This document shows, piece after piece, positions 27,395-36,580 of a DNA stretch of 64,000 nt (the stretch's first letter is position 1; the number at the start of each line of letters is the position of its first letter). Source of the stretch: JACVRW01 sp963819635 (GTDB lineage Bacteria > Actinomycetota > Thermoleophilia > Solirubrobacterales > Thermoleophilaceae); assembly GCA_963819635.1 (NCBI GenBank), contig CAWFWX010000003.1, forward strand, positions 992,001-1,056,000. Reading direction: 5' to 3'. The notes beneath the pieces are model-generated. The model was not told where the DNA came from. It saw only the letters and a list, made by a program, of their open reading frames with translations, and did no database searches. Position numbers and translations under genes: made by a program.

Positions 27395-28554
27395 CACTCG
27401 ACCAGCTTCGTCTGGGCCGCCACGAGGGTCGCCTGCGTGATCAGCGAGAAGGTCACGTCCGCCATGGTCGCGAGCGCATCCAGGGTGACCGACTCGTCCG
27501 GCTGGTGGTTGCGCTCGGTGCCGTTGGCGAGGTTCACCACGGTGAGTCCCGCGGGGATGAAGACGTTGGCGTCGCTGCCGCCTCCCGTGGTGATGTAGAC
27601 CGGCTCGATCTCGTGCTCCCTGAGCGCGGCCGCCGCGACCTCCACCGCCGCCGTGGTGCGCGGGAGGCGGTAGCCCTGGAAGAGGCGCTCGACGGACGTC
27701 TCGACGTCGCACTCGCAGTCGCTGGCCGCCTCGGTCAGGGCGTCCACCATCTCGGTGACGACCTCGCCCGCGCGCTCCGCGTCGATGCTGCGTGCCTCGA
27801 GCTCGACGTAGCAGCGCTCCGCCACCACGTTCGCCGCCGTGCCGCCCTCGATGCGGCCCACGTTGGCGGTGGTCTCGGGATCCAGCCGGCCGATCCGCAT
27901 CGCGGAGATCGCGTTTGCGGCGGCCGCGATGGCGTTGTGGCCGGCCTCTGGCCGGATCCCCGCGTGGGCGGCCTTGCCGCGGAAGCGCGCCTCCACCGAG
28001 TAGTACGTCGGCGAGGCGACGACTATCTCCCCGATCGGCGAGGCGTGGTCGAAGACGTAGCCGAAGTCGGCCGTCAGCCGGGACATGTCGACCGACTTGG
28101 CGCCCTTCAGCGCCTGCTCCTCGCCAGTCGTGAAGACGAGCTCGATGCCGGCGGGCGGAGCGCCGTCGCGCATGAGGCGCCTGACCGCCCCGAGGATCGT
28201 CACGATGGCGGCCTTGTTGTCGGCGCCCAGGATCGCGTCGTGGCGGTTCGTCAGGAGCCCGTTCTCGCTCACCACCTCCACCGGTCCGTCCAGCGGGACC
28301 GTGTCCATATGCGCGCAGAGCAGGACCGTCGGCGCGCCCTCCGGGCCCGGGATGCGGGCGAGCAGGTTGCCCGAGTCCGAGCCGGTGGCGGCGGCGCTGT
28401 CGTCCTCCTCCACCTCGGCGCCGAGCCCGCGCAGCTCCTCGGTGAGGGCATCCGCGACACCGCGCTCGCGCCCCGACGGGCTCTCGATCTCGCAGAAGCG
28501 GATGAACTCGGCCAGCAGCCGTTCGCGCTCCTCGGTTGAGGCGGCGTGGATCAC
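27394..28554 (-). CDS. M20-family metallopeptidase (PepT/CPG2-like)
   Basis: A 386-residue zinc peptidase from a GTG at 28554. Metal ligands are visible: AHMDTV (His, Asp), LGADNKAAI (bridging Asp), TTGEEQ (catalytic Glu and ligand Glu), DHASPIGE, and a final His in NHQPDE. The dimerisation lid lies in the middle (RFRGKAAHAGIRPEAGHNAI). The family includes tripeptidases and carboxypeptidase-like enzymes; substrate is unknown. It sits between the MBL/rhodanese gene and the Nudix gene and is translationally coupled to the latter. Compared with the common actinobacterial order it looks like an insertion. Confidence 0.9.
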   Translation of the reverse strand: MIHAASTEERERLLAEFIRFCEIESPSGRERGVADALTEELRGLGAEVEEDDSAAATGSDSGNLLARIPGPEGAPTVLLCAHMDTVPLDGPVEVVSENGLLTNRHDAILGADNKAAIVTILGAVRRLMRDGAPPAGIELVFTTGEEQALKGAKSVDMSRLTADFGYVFDHASPIGEIVVASPTYYSVEARFRGKAAHAGIRPEAGHNAIAAAANAISAMRIGRLDPETTANVGRIEGGTAANVVAERCYVELEARSIDAERAGEVVTEMVDALTEAASDCECDVETSVERLFQGYRLPRTTAAVEVAAAALREHEIEPVYITTGGGSDANVFIPAGLTVVNLANGTERNHQPDESVTLDALATMADVTFSLITQATLVAAQTKLVE

Positions 28555-28564
28555 GCCGCGAAAG

Positions 28565-29947
28565 CTACCGCTCGATCGGCCAGCCCTCTCGGCCCCAGCG
28601 CGGGACGCCGCCCTCCACGACGTGAATCACGTCGCGCGCGCCGAGGCGCTGAAGCAGGCTCGCCGCCACGGCGGAGCGCTGTCCCGACCCGCAGATCGCG
28701 GCGACGGGACGCTCGGCGTCGATGCCGTCGGGCAGCTCGTGGATGTCGTGATAGGGCCGGTGGACGGAGCCGGGGATGTGTCCCCTGTCCCACTCGGCCT
28801 GCTCGCGGACGTCCAGCACCTGGATCCCGTCGCGATCCCGCTCCCAGGCCTCGTGCAGCTCGCCCACCGTCATCCGCTCCACCCGCTTGACCGGCTGCTT
28901 CTCCTCGCGCCAGGACGTCATCCCGCCGGCGAGATAGCCGGCCACATCGGTCAGCCCCACCGCGGCGGCCAGCTCCGCCGCCTCGGAGGCGTCCTCGTCG
29001 TCGCGGCCCACGAGCACCAGCGGCTGGCCGGGTTCGGCCAGCCAGGCGAGCTTTGACCCGAAGCCGCCCCGCAGCGCCGTGATGCAGACCGCGCCCGGGA
29101 TATGCGCCTCGTCGAACTGAAGCTCCGTGCGCACGTCCACCACCAGCGCACCGTCGCTCGCCGCCTGCTCCACCTGGCGCGGAGTGAGCGGGTGAGCGTC
29201 GACCGTGTCCATCACGCGCCCGCCGCGATTGAGCGCGACGATGTTCTGGAAGTTCGGCGGCTGGGGCTGGAGCGCGGCCGTCGCCCTGCGCACGAAGTCG
29301 TCCTCGTCCGTGACCTGGAGTAGCGGCTGGTTGGCGCGCTCGAAGCCGATCGTCGAGGAGACCTTCAGGTCCATGCCGGGCCCGCCGCAGAGCGAACCGC
29401 CGAGGTGGCCCGGCCAGACCTCGCAGGTGTCGGGGAGCGACAACAGCCTGTCGTTCAGGGAGCGGAAGATGCCGCGGGCGCCCTCCGTCTTGTCCACGGC
29501 GAGATCGGGTCGCGCGATGTCGCCCACGAACAGGCTGTCGCCGGACAGGACCGCCCACGGGTCGTCGCTTCGCTCGGAGTCGATCAGGGCGAACGCGGTG
29601 TGCTCGGGGCGGTGTCCCGGAGTGTGCATGGCGCGCACGGTCACGCTGCCGAGCTCGAGCTCCCAGCCATCGTCGAACGGCTCGTGCCCGTACTCGGGGG
29701 AGGCCTCTCGGTGAACGTGGATGGTCGCACCGGTCGCCGAGGCGAGCCGCCCGTGGCCAGAGACGTGATCGGCGTGGTTGTGGGTCTCGAGGATGTGCTC
29801 GATGTGGACCCCGAGAAAGCGCGCCAGCCGGAGGTACTCGTGGATGTCGAGCTTCGGGTCGACGACGGCGGCCACGCCGGCGTCCTCGTCGCCGATCAGG
29901 TAGCTGGCGCAGCCGAGATCTTCATGGACGAGCTGGCGGAAGATCAC
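28565..29947 (-). CDS. MBL-fold hydrolase with two rhodanese domains (persulfide dioxygenase-like)
   Basis: A 460-residue three-domain protein. Residues 1-250 are a metallo-beta-lactamase fold of the ETHE1/persulfide dioxygenase type: THNHADHVSGHG gives the metal His residues, then HTPGHRPEHT and GDSLFVGDIARPDL. Two rhodanese domains follow: the first (about 255-355) has lost the active Cys (GRDDEDA at that loop), the second (about 365-460) keeps it in AICGSGQRSA. Such fusions oxidise glutathione or low-molecular-weight persulfide to sulfite and pass sulfane sulfur. It is cytoplasmic. It lies directly after pyrG with 20 bp between, and before the M20 peptidase. Confidence 0.88.
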   Translation of the reverse strand: MIFRQLVHEDLGCASYLIGDEDAGVAAVVDPKLDIHEYLRLARFLGVHIEHILETHNHADHVSGHGRLASATGATIHVHREASPEYGHEPFDDGWELELGSVTVRAMHTPGHRPEHTAFALIDSERSDDPWAVLSGDSLFVGDIARPDLAVDKTEGARGIFRSLNDRLLSLPDTCEVWPGHLGGSLCGGPGMDLKVSSTIGFERANQPLLQVTDEDDFVRRATAALQPQPPNFQNIVALNRGGRVMDTVDAHPLTPRQVEQAASDGALVVDVRTELQFDEAHIPGAVCITALRGGFGSKLAWLAEPGQPLVLVGRDDEDASEAAELAAAVGLTDVAGYLAGGMTSWREEKQPVKRVERMTVGELHEAWERDRDGIQVLDVREQAEWDRGHIPGSVHRPYHDIHELPDGIDAERPVAAICGSGQRSAVAASLLQRLGARDVIHVVEGGVPRWGREGWPIER

Positions 29948-29967
29948 CCGCCAACTCTACGGCAGGG

Positions 29968-31650
29968 CTACGCCCGCGACTCGGCGCGAACTTCGGGCTC
30001 GACCTCGGGGGCGCGGGCGGCGCGCCCGCGGCTGCGGGCGACGTCGAGGGCCGCGCCGACGAAGTCGCGGAACAGCGGCTGCGGGCGCAGCGGGCGCGAC
30101 TTGAACTCGGGGTGGTACTGCGATGCGATGAAGAAGGGGTGGTCCGGGAGCTCGATCACCTCGACGAGACGATCGTCGGGCGAGGTTCCGCTGAAGACGA
30201 GGCCGGCCTGCTCCAGGCGCTTGCGGAGGTGGTTGTTCACCTCGTAGCGGTGGCGGTGCCGCTCGTAGATGACCGGCTCGCCGTAGATCTCGCGGGCCCG
30301 CGTGTCGTCGTGGAGCTTCACGGGGTCGGCGCCGAGGCGCATCGTGCCGCCCATGTCGCGGACCTCCTTCTGCTCCGGCAGGAGGTCGATCACCGGGTAC
30401 GGGGTCTCGGGGTCGAACTCGGTCGAGTTCGCGCCGTCCATGCCCGCCACGTGGCGGGCGAACTCCGCGACCGCGATCTGCATGCCGAGGCAGATCCCCA
30501 GGTAGGGGACCTCGCTCTCGCGGGCGTAGCGCGCAGCGCGGATCTTTCCCTCGATCCCGCGCACGCCGAAGCCGCCGGGGACGAGGATGCCGTCGCAGGT
30601 CGCAAGCTCCTCCGCCACCTCGCCCTCGGTGAGCCGCTCGCTGTCGACCCAGACGACCTCGACGCGGCCGCCGTGGTGCGAGCCGGCGTGGTTCAGCGCC
30701 TCGATCACGGACATGTAGGCGTCCGCCAGCTGGTTGTACTTGCCGACGAGGGCGATCCTGACCGGGTCGGTGGCCGACTCCACGCGCTCCACGAGTCCCT
30801 CCCAGTCCGCCAGGTCCGGCGGCGGGAGCTCGATGCCGAAGTGCTTCAGCACGACCTCGTCCACGCCCTCGCGTGCGAACTCGAGCGGCACCTTGTAGAT
30901 CGAGTCCACGTCGCGCGCGGACACCACCGAGCTGACGGGAAGGCTGGCGAACAGCGCGATCTTCTCGCGGATGTCATTGCCGAGCTGCTCCTCGGAGCGG
31001 CACATCACCATGTCCGGCTGGATGCCGATGCGGCGGAGCTCCTGAACGGAGTGCTGCGTGGGCTTGGTCTTCAGCTCGCCGGCGTTTTCGAGGAACGGCA
31101 CGAGCGTCAGGTGGACGAACATGCAGCGCTCGCGGCCGAGCTCCGAATGGAACTGGCGGAGCGCCTCCAGGAAGGGGAGCGACTCGATGTCGCCGACGGT
31201 GCCGCCGATCTCCGTGATCACCACGTCGACGTCGCTGGATTCGGCGACGAGCTTGATGCGGTTCTTGATCTCGTCGGTGATGTGCGGGATCACCTGGACG
31301 GTCCCGCCCAGGTAGTCGCCGCGGCGCTCGCGCCGGATCACCGAGTTGTAGATGGCGCCCGCGGTGGCGTTGGACGCGCGGCTCGTGTTCGTGTCGGTGA
31401 AGCGCTCGTAATGGCCGAGATCGAGGTCGGTCTCCGCGCCGTCCTCGGTGACGAACACCTCGCCGTGCTGGAACGGGCTCATGGTGCCCGGGTCCACGTT
31501 GATGTACGGGTCGAACTTCTGGATCGTCACGGTGAGTCCGCGCGCTACCAAGAGCCGGCCCAGCGAGGCGGCAGCGATGCCCTTCCCGAGTGCAGAGACG
31601 ACGCCGCCGGTGACGAAGATGAAGCGGGTTTCCGGGCGGGTCTGTGGCAT
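29968..31650 (-). CDS. pyrG: CTP synthase
   Basis: A 560-residue glutamine-hydrolysing CTP synthase. The ATG at 31650 gives MPQTRPETRFIFVTGGVVSALGKG, the synthetase start with P-loop-like GKG. Further markers are DPYINVDPGTMSPFQHGEVFVTEDG and EIGGTVGDIES. The C-terminal class-I glutamine amidotransferase domain has the oxyanion and nucleophile strand PYLGICLGMQ with the catalytic Cys, and a final His-x-Glu in QYHPEFKSRP. It converts UTP to CTP. It stands between recN and the inserted MBL/rhodanese gene, in the conserved recN-pyrG-Nudix-xerD order. The last 25 residues are an Arg/Ala/Glu-rich extension. Confidence 0.97.
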   Translation of the reverse strand: MPQTRPETRFIFVTGGVVSALGKGIAAASLGRLLVARGLTVTIQKFDPYINVDPGTMSPFQHGEVFVTEDGAETDLDLGHYERFTDTNTSRASNATAGAIYNSVIRRERRGDYLGGTVQVIPHITDEIKNRIKLVAESSDVDVVITEIGGTVGDIESLPFLEALRQFHSELGRERCMFVHLTLVPFLENAGELKTKPTQHSVQELRRIGIQPDMVMCRSEEQLGNDIREKIALFASLPVSSVVSARDVDSIYKVPLEFAREGVDEVVLKHFGIELPPPDLADWEGLVERVESATDPVRIALVGKYNQLADAYMSVIEALNHAGSHHGGRVEVVWVDSERLTEGEVAEELATCDGILVPGGFGVRGIEGKIRAARYARESEVPYLGICLGMQIAVAEFARHVAGMDGANSTEFDPETPYPVIDLLPEQKEVRDMGGTMRLGADPVKLHDDTRAREIYGEPVIYERHRHRYEVNNHLRKRLEQAGLVFSGTSPDDRLVEVIELPDHPFFIASQYHPEFKSRPLRPQPLFRDFVGAALDVARSRGRAARAPEVEPEVRAESRA

Positions 31651-31707
31651 CAAGTCTCTGGGAAGTCGAGTGTACTCATCGATTCGGCGGAGCAGTCCCG
31701 CCCTCTC

Positions 31708-33396
31708 TCACGCCGCGGCGAGCAGCTCCTCGGCGTGCCGCCGGGCGGCGCTGTCGGACGCCTCGGCGCCCAGCATCCGGCAGAGCTCGGTCACCACGCC
31801 GTCGCCCTCCAGCTCCTCGACGGTCGTGAGCGCCGTGTCCTTCTCCGCGGACTTCTCGATTCTGAAGTGGGACGTGGCGAGCGCGGCGATCTGGGGCAGG
31901 TGGGTGATGCAGAGCACCTGGCGGGCGTCGGCGAGCGCCCTCAGCCGCTCACCCACCGCTCGCGCCGTCTGCCCGCCCACGCCCGCGTCGACCTCGTCGA
32001 AGACGAGCGTTCGCGACTCGCCCGCGCCCGCGACAGTCATCAGCGCGAGCATCACGCGCGACAGCTCGCCGCCCGAGGCGGCGTCGCGAATCGGCGCCGC
32101 CGGGACGCCCGGATTGGGCGCGAGCAGGAACTCGACGCGCTCGGCCCCAGTTGGGCGGACCTCGCCCGCGGAGTCGAGTGAGATCTCGAAGGACGCGCCC
32201 TCCATCGCGAGCGCGGCCAACTCCTCGCGGACGCGCTCCGCCAGCTTGGGCGCCGCCTTCGTTCGCGCCGCCGTGACGCGGCCGGCCAGCTTGTCGCGCT
32301 CGGCGAGCGCCTCGGCGAGCGCGGTCACCGCCCGCTCGGTCTCGACCTCCGCCTGCTCGAGGCGTGCGCGCTCGGCGCGGCAGTGCTCCGCATGGGCCAG
32401 CACCGCGGCCACGCTGCCGCCGTGCTTGCGCTCCAGCCGGTCGTAGAGGTCCAGCCGCTCCTCCACGACGTCGAGCCGGCCGGGCTCGGCCTCCAGCGAG
32501 TCGGCGTAGCGGCGCAGGTCCGCGCCGAGCTCTTCGGCCTCGAGGCGCAGCGCAGCGAGCCGCTCGGCGAGGGCGTCGAGCTCGGGATCGGCCCCCGCCA
32601 CTCCCTGGCATTGGCTTTCGGTCAGAGCCAGGAGGGCGGAAACCCCGGTTTCGTCCCCGGTGGGTGCGATCGCCTCCGCTCCCGCACCGGCCGCCGCCAG
32701 CAGGCCGTCGAGCTGGCGCAGGCGCGTTCGCTCGGCGGCCAGCGACGATCGCTCCTCCTCCGTCGGATCGAGCGCCTCGATCTCCTCGATCTCGAAGGCG
32801 AGCAGATCGAGGTCGCGGTCCCGCGTGCCCGCCCGTTCGCGGAGCTCGGCCAGGGAGCGCTCGAGCCCGCGCACGCGCGCGTGGGCCGCTCCGAGCGCCG
32901 CCCGCAGCTCCATGTGCGGGCTGCCGCAGAAGCCGTCGAGCAGGTCGAGCTGAGCCGAGGCAAGCGTGAGACGCCGGTGCTCGTGCTGCCCGAAGAAGGC
33001 CACCAGCCGGCCGCCGAGCGCCTGTAGGTCCGCCGCCGTCGCGGAGCGGCCCTGCACGAAGGCCCGCGTACGGCCCCCGGCGCTGACCCGGCGAGCGAGC
33101 ACGATCTCGTCGACCCCGTCGCCCGACTCCTCCCCCACGCGCTCGCGCAGGTCCGCGAACTCGGGCTCGGTCAAGAGCCCGGCGGGCAACTCGAAGACCC
33201 CCTCGACGTACGCCTCCGGCGCACCCGGCCGCACGATCCCCGCCCGCGGCTTTCCGCCCAGCAGCAGGTCGAGCGCGTTCGCCAGGACGGTCTTCCCGGC
33301 CCCGGTCTCGCCCGTGATCGCCGTTAGGCCGTCGCCGGGCCGCAACTCGGCCCGTTCGATCAGGAGGACGTTCTCGATGCGCAGCTCGAGCAGCAC
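31708..33396 (-). CDS. recN: DNA repair protein RecN
   Basis: A 562-residue SMC-like ATPase starting at the GTG at 33396 (LLELRIENVLLIERAEL). The Walker A is GETGAGKT; the middle (about 150-380) is an Ala/Glu/Arg-rich coiled coil; the C-terminal head has the signature ASGGELSRVMLAL and the Walker B LVFDEVDAGVGG. It tethers DNA ends during double-strand break repair. In many actinobacteria nadK and recN are adjacent; here a c-di-GMP gene on the opposite strand separates them. Confidence 0.95.
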   Translation of the reverse strand: MLLELRIENVLLIERAELRPGDGLTAITGETGAGKTVLANALDLLLGGKPRAGIVRPGAPEAYVEGVFELPAGLLTEPEFADLRERVGEESGDGVDEIVLARRVSAGGRTRAFVQGRSATAADLQALGGRLVAFFGQHEHRRLTLASAQLDLLDGFCGSPHMELRAALGAAHARVRGLERSLAELRERAGTRDRDLDLLAFEIEEIEALDPTEEERSSLAAERTRLRQLDGLLAAAGAGAEAIAPTGDETGVSALLALTESQCQGVAGADPELDALAERLAALRLEAEELGADLRRYADSLEAEPGRLDVVEERLDLYDRLERKHGGSVAAVLAHAEHCRAERARLEQAEVETERAVTALAEALAERDKLAGRVTAARTKAAPKLAERVREELAALAMEGASFEISLDSAGEVRPTGAERVEFLLAPNPGVPAAPIRDAASGGELSRVMLALMTVAGAGESRTLVFDEVDAGVGGQTARAVGERLRALADARQVLCITHLPQIAALATSHFRIEKSAEKDTALTTVEELEGDGVVTELCRMLGAEASDSAARRHAEELLAAA

Positions 33397-33496
33397 CGCT
33401 CAGGTGTACCAGCGCCATCCGACGGAGCGCGATTCGGCTCATTGGGCATCTCGCAAATGCCGATAAACCAGGCGTGGGCCGCGACGGGCGCGCGCT

Positions 33497-35731
33497 ATGA
33501 CCGACCCCAGATTCCAGGACCTCAGCGAGCTGCCGCGCCGCATGACGGCGACGCTCGACGTCCGCGCGCTCAGCGAGGACCTGACGCTGCGCGCGATCCA
33601 GGCCACGGGCGCCGCCATCGGGGCGATCGCGCTCTGGGACAGGGAGCAGGACCGGCTCGTCACGCTCGCCGACCTCGAGGCGATCGAGGTGGGCGCCGCG
33701 GTACCGCCGGGCGAGACCTACGCGTGGCTCGATGACTACCCCGCCTCGAGACGGGTTCTGACGGAGCGCCGGGCGATCAGCATCCAGGTCGACCGGGCCG
33801 AGGACGACCCCGCCGAGCGCGACTGGCTGCGCGAGCACGACCTGAGCGCGGCGCTGCTCCTGCCGCTGATGTCGCGCGGCGAGGCCATCGGCGAGATGTA
33901 CCTCGCGCGGCTCGAGGGCAGCTTCGACGACGACGACCTCATCTACTGCCAGCTGCTCAGCGACATGGCCGGCAGCGCGATCGAGAACGCCAACCTCTAC
34001 GGGGAGCTCCAGTCGACGCTCACCCAGTACCGCTCGCTCATCGAGCGGCTCCCGGCCGTGACCTACCTGGACGATCTCGAGACCGGCGAGACGCAGTACA
34101 TCAGCCCGCAGATCACCGACCTCTTCGGGATCACTCCGGACGGCTGGAAGGCGTCCCCGGACGCCTGGCTGCAGCCCGTCCATCCGGACGATCGCGAGCG
34201 CGTGAGCGGCGCGTTCGCCGAGGCGCTGGAGGCGGGCCGGGAGTTCCACGCGGAATACCGCGTCGTCTCCCCCGACGGCGTCGTGCGCTGGGTGGTCGAC
34301 CGCACCGTGATCCTGCCGCGCGTCGATGGCCAGCGCGCCCTGGCCCAGGGCATGATCTTCGACATCACCGACCGGAAGCGGGCCGAGCAGGAGCTCAGCC
34401 ATCGCGCCAGCCATGACCCGCTCACCGGGCTGCCGAATCGCGAGCAGTTCCGGGCCGCGCTCGACGACGCGATCGCGGCCTCGGGGGCCGGCGGCGGCGC
34501 TGTCGCCGTGATGTACGTCGACCTGGACGACTTCAAGCTCGTGAACGACGGCTTCGGGCACGAGGTGGGCGACGAGCTCCTCGCTGCGGTCGCCGAGCGG
34601 CTCAGCCGGGCGACCAGGGCGACGGACATCGTGGGACGCGACGGCGGTGATGAGTTCCTGGTGCTGATGCCGAACCTCCCCGCCACCCTCGACGAGGCCA
34701 TGCACGCCGCGGAGCTGGCGACCACCCGCGTGCGCGACGCGCTCATGCGACCTGTGTCGGCGGGATCGGTCGAGCTGGATGTGAGCGCGAGCGTCGGGGT
34801 CAGCCTGTTCCCGTTCGACGCGGCGGACACGCAGATGCTGCTGAAGCACGCCGACGCCGCCATGTACGACGCGAAGGCCGCCGGGCGCGACGCCTGTCGC
34901 TTCTACGAGCCCGGCTCCCGCGACTCCGAGGAGCGGCTCGCGCTCGCGGGGCGTCTCAGGCAGGCGATCAAGCACGGCGGGCTCGCGCTGCACTACCAGC
35001 CGATCGTCGAGCTCGCCACGGGCCGGATGGTGGGCGTGGAGGCCCTCGCGCGCTGGAACGACGCCGAGCGCGGCCAGATCGGGCCGGACGAGTTCATTCC
35101 GCTGGCGGAGCGCACCGGCCTCATCCGCCCGCTCAGCGAGTGGGCGATCCGCGAGGCCAGCCGGCAGGCCGCCGAGTGGGTCGCGGCGGGCCACGACACC
35201 CGCGTGTCGATCAACATGCCGCCCGACACCTGCCAGCAGATAGGCGCGGGGACGATCGCGGTGATGATCAGGGCCGAGGGCTGCGATCCGTCGTGCATCA
35301 CGCTCGAGATGACCGAGTCCGCGACCATGGCGCCGCGTCCCGGCCTCAAAGAGGAGATGGCGGTCCTCACGGCGCACGGCATATCGCTCGCCATCGACGA
35401 CTTCGGGACCGGCCACTCGTCACTCGCACGCCTCGGCGAATTCCCGGTCCGAGTCCTGAAGATCGACCGCTCGTTCGTCCGCGGCCTGCCCGAGGCGCGG
35501 CCGGCGCGCACGCTCGTCAACGCGATCATGTACCTGGCGCAGGGATTCGGCCTGACCGTCGTCGCGGAGGGCATCGAGACCAAGGCCCAGCGCGACTTCC
35601 TCCTCAGCAGCGGCTGTCACTACGCGCAGGGCTACCTCTTCTCTCCGCCGGTGGAGGCAGAGAAGATCGCCGCGTTTTGGCCGGGCGCGGCCGCGAACGC
35701 CTCCGACGCGCTCGACGCGATCGCGTCCTAG
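33497..35731 (+). CDS. Bifunctional diguanylate cyclase/phosphodiesterase: GAF-PAS-GGDEF-EAL
   Basis: A 744-residue cytoplasmic c-di-GMP protein. A GAF domain (about 18-175) and a PAS domain (about 180-295, with QPVHPDDRERV) lead to a GGDEF domain (about 300-460) whose active-site loop reads GRDGGDEF, fully conserved, and an EAL domain (about 475-735) with EALARW, EMTES, IDDFGTGHSS, KIDRSFV and VVAEGIET, i.e. all catalytic and metal residues. Both making and breaking of c-di-GMP are therefore possible. The gene is on the plus strand between nadK and recN, splitting a conserved minus-strand cluster. No membrane segment is seen. Confidence 0.94.
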   Translation: MTDPRFQDLSELPRRMTATLDVRALSEDLTLRAIQATGAAIGAIALWDREQDRLVTLADLEAIEVGAAVPPGETYAWLDDYPASRRVLTERRAISIQVDRAEDDPAERDWLREHDLSAALLLPLMSRGEAIGEMYLARLEGSFDDDDLIYCQLLSDMAGSAIENANLYGELQSTLTQYRSLIERLPAVTYLDDLETGETQYISPQITDLFGITPDGWKASPDAWLQPVHPDDRERVSGAFAEALEAGREFHAEYRVVSPDGVVRWVVDRTVILPRVDGQRALAQGMIFDITDRKRAEQELSHRASHDPLTGLPNREQFRAALDDAIAASGAGGGAVAVMYVDLDDFKLVNDGFGHEVGDELLAAVAERLSRATRATDIVGRDGGDEFLVLMPNLPATLDEAMHAAELATTRVRDALMRPVSAGSVELDVSASVGVSLFPFDAADTQMLLKHADAAMYDAKAAGRDACRFYEPGSRDSEERLALAGRLRQAIKHGGLALHYQPIVELATGRMVGVEALARWNDAERGQIGPDEFIPLAERTGLIRPLSEWAIREASRQAAEWVAAGHDTRVSINMPPDTCQQIGAGTIAVMIRAEGCDPSCITLEMTESATMAPRPGLKEEMAVLTAHGISLAIDDFGTGHSSLARLGEFPVRVLKIDRSFVRGLPEARPARTLVNAIMYLAQGFGLTVVAEGIETKAQRDFLLSSGCHYAQGYLFSPPVEAEKIAAFWPGAAANASDALDAIAS

Positions 35732-36580
35732 TCAGTAGGCGAGTCGCCCGAACTTGTCGCGGAGGCGGTGGTAGAAGCTCGCGCCGGGCAGCTGGGCGAG
35801 CATCGCGCAGCCGGGCTCGAAGCGGATCTCCATCGTCTCCTCGCGCGGGAGGTCGCAGACGCTTCGGCCGTCCGTCGTCATCTCGACGTCCTCCTCGCGC
35901 AACCGGTTCGTCACCGCGAGCACGTCCCCCGGCGCGACCACGAGCGCGCGGGCCGTGAGGGTGTGCGGCGCAATGAAGGACACGACGTAGCCCTCCACCC
36001 CCCACGCGAGCACCGGCCCGCCGTTGGCGAGGTTGTAGCCCGTCGAGCCGGCCGGCGTGGCCACCACGAGGCCGTCGCAACGGACCTCTCCGAGCTCCTC
36101 GCCCTGCACCGAATAGGCGAGCTCGGCCACGCGGCCGGTGTGAAGGCGGTGGAAGGAGATGTCGTTGATGCCGATCTGCTCGCCGTCGGACGTCGCGGCC
36201 ACCAGCCCCGGCATCGGCATCACGTCGAAGTCGCCTGCGAGCGCGAGCCGCAGGCCCTCCTCGAGGTCGTCGGGCTCGACCGTTGCGAGGAACCCGATCG
36301 TGCCGAAGTTGACGGCGAACACGGGCACGTCGCGCCGCGCGTACTGGCGGAGCGCCGACAGGATCGTGCCGTCGCCGCCGAGCACCATCGCGAGATCGGT
36401 CTCGGCGCTCGGATCGGCGTCCACCACGACCCCCTCCTGCGCCTCGATCCCGTGCTTGCGCGCCTCGCCCTCAGCCAAGCGCACCTCGACGCCCGCCTCC
36501 CGCGCGCCCTCGATCAGCCGCCGGAGCGCCGCGCCGGTCTGGCCCGGCCGCGCGTGGGTGAACGCCGTGATGCTCGTCAC
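35732..36580 (-). CDS. nadK: NAD kinase
   Basis: A 282-residue NAD kinase started at the GTG at 36580, which overlaps the tlyA stop as GTGA. The diagnostic LGGDGTILSALR (GGDG) motif, the NFGTIGFLA segment, the NDISFHR strand and the ATPAGSTGYNLANGGP loop are all present. It phosphorylates NAD to NADP, usually with ATP or polyphosphate in actinobacteria. The neighbours tlyA upstream and recN downstream (beyond an inserted gene) match the tlyA-ppnK-recN order of Mycobacterium. Confidence 0.96.
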   Translation of the reverse strand: MTSITAFTHARPGQTGAALRRLIEGAREAGVEVRLAEGEARKHGIEAQEGVVVDADPSAETDLAMVLGGDGTILSALRQYARRDVPVFAVNFGTIGFLATVEPDDLEEGLRLALAGDFDVMPMPGLVAATSDGEQIGINDISFHRLHTGRVAELAYSVQGEELGEVRCDGLVVATPAGSTGYNLANGGPVLAWGVEGYVVSFIAPHTLTARALVVAPGDVLAVTNRLREEDVEMTTDGRSVCDLPREETMEIRFEPGCAMLAQLPGASFYHRLRDKFGRLAY

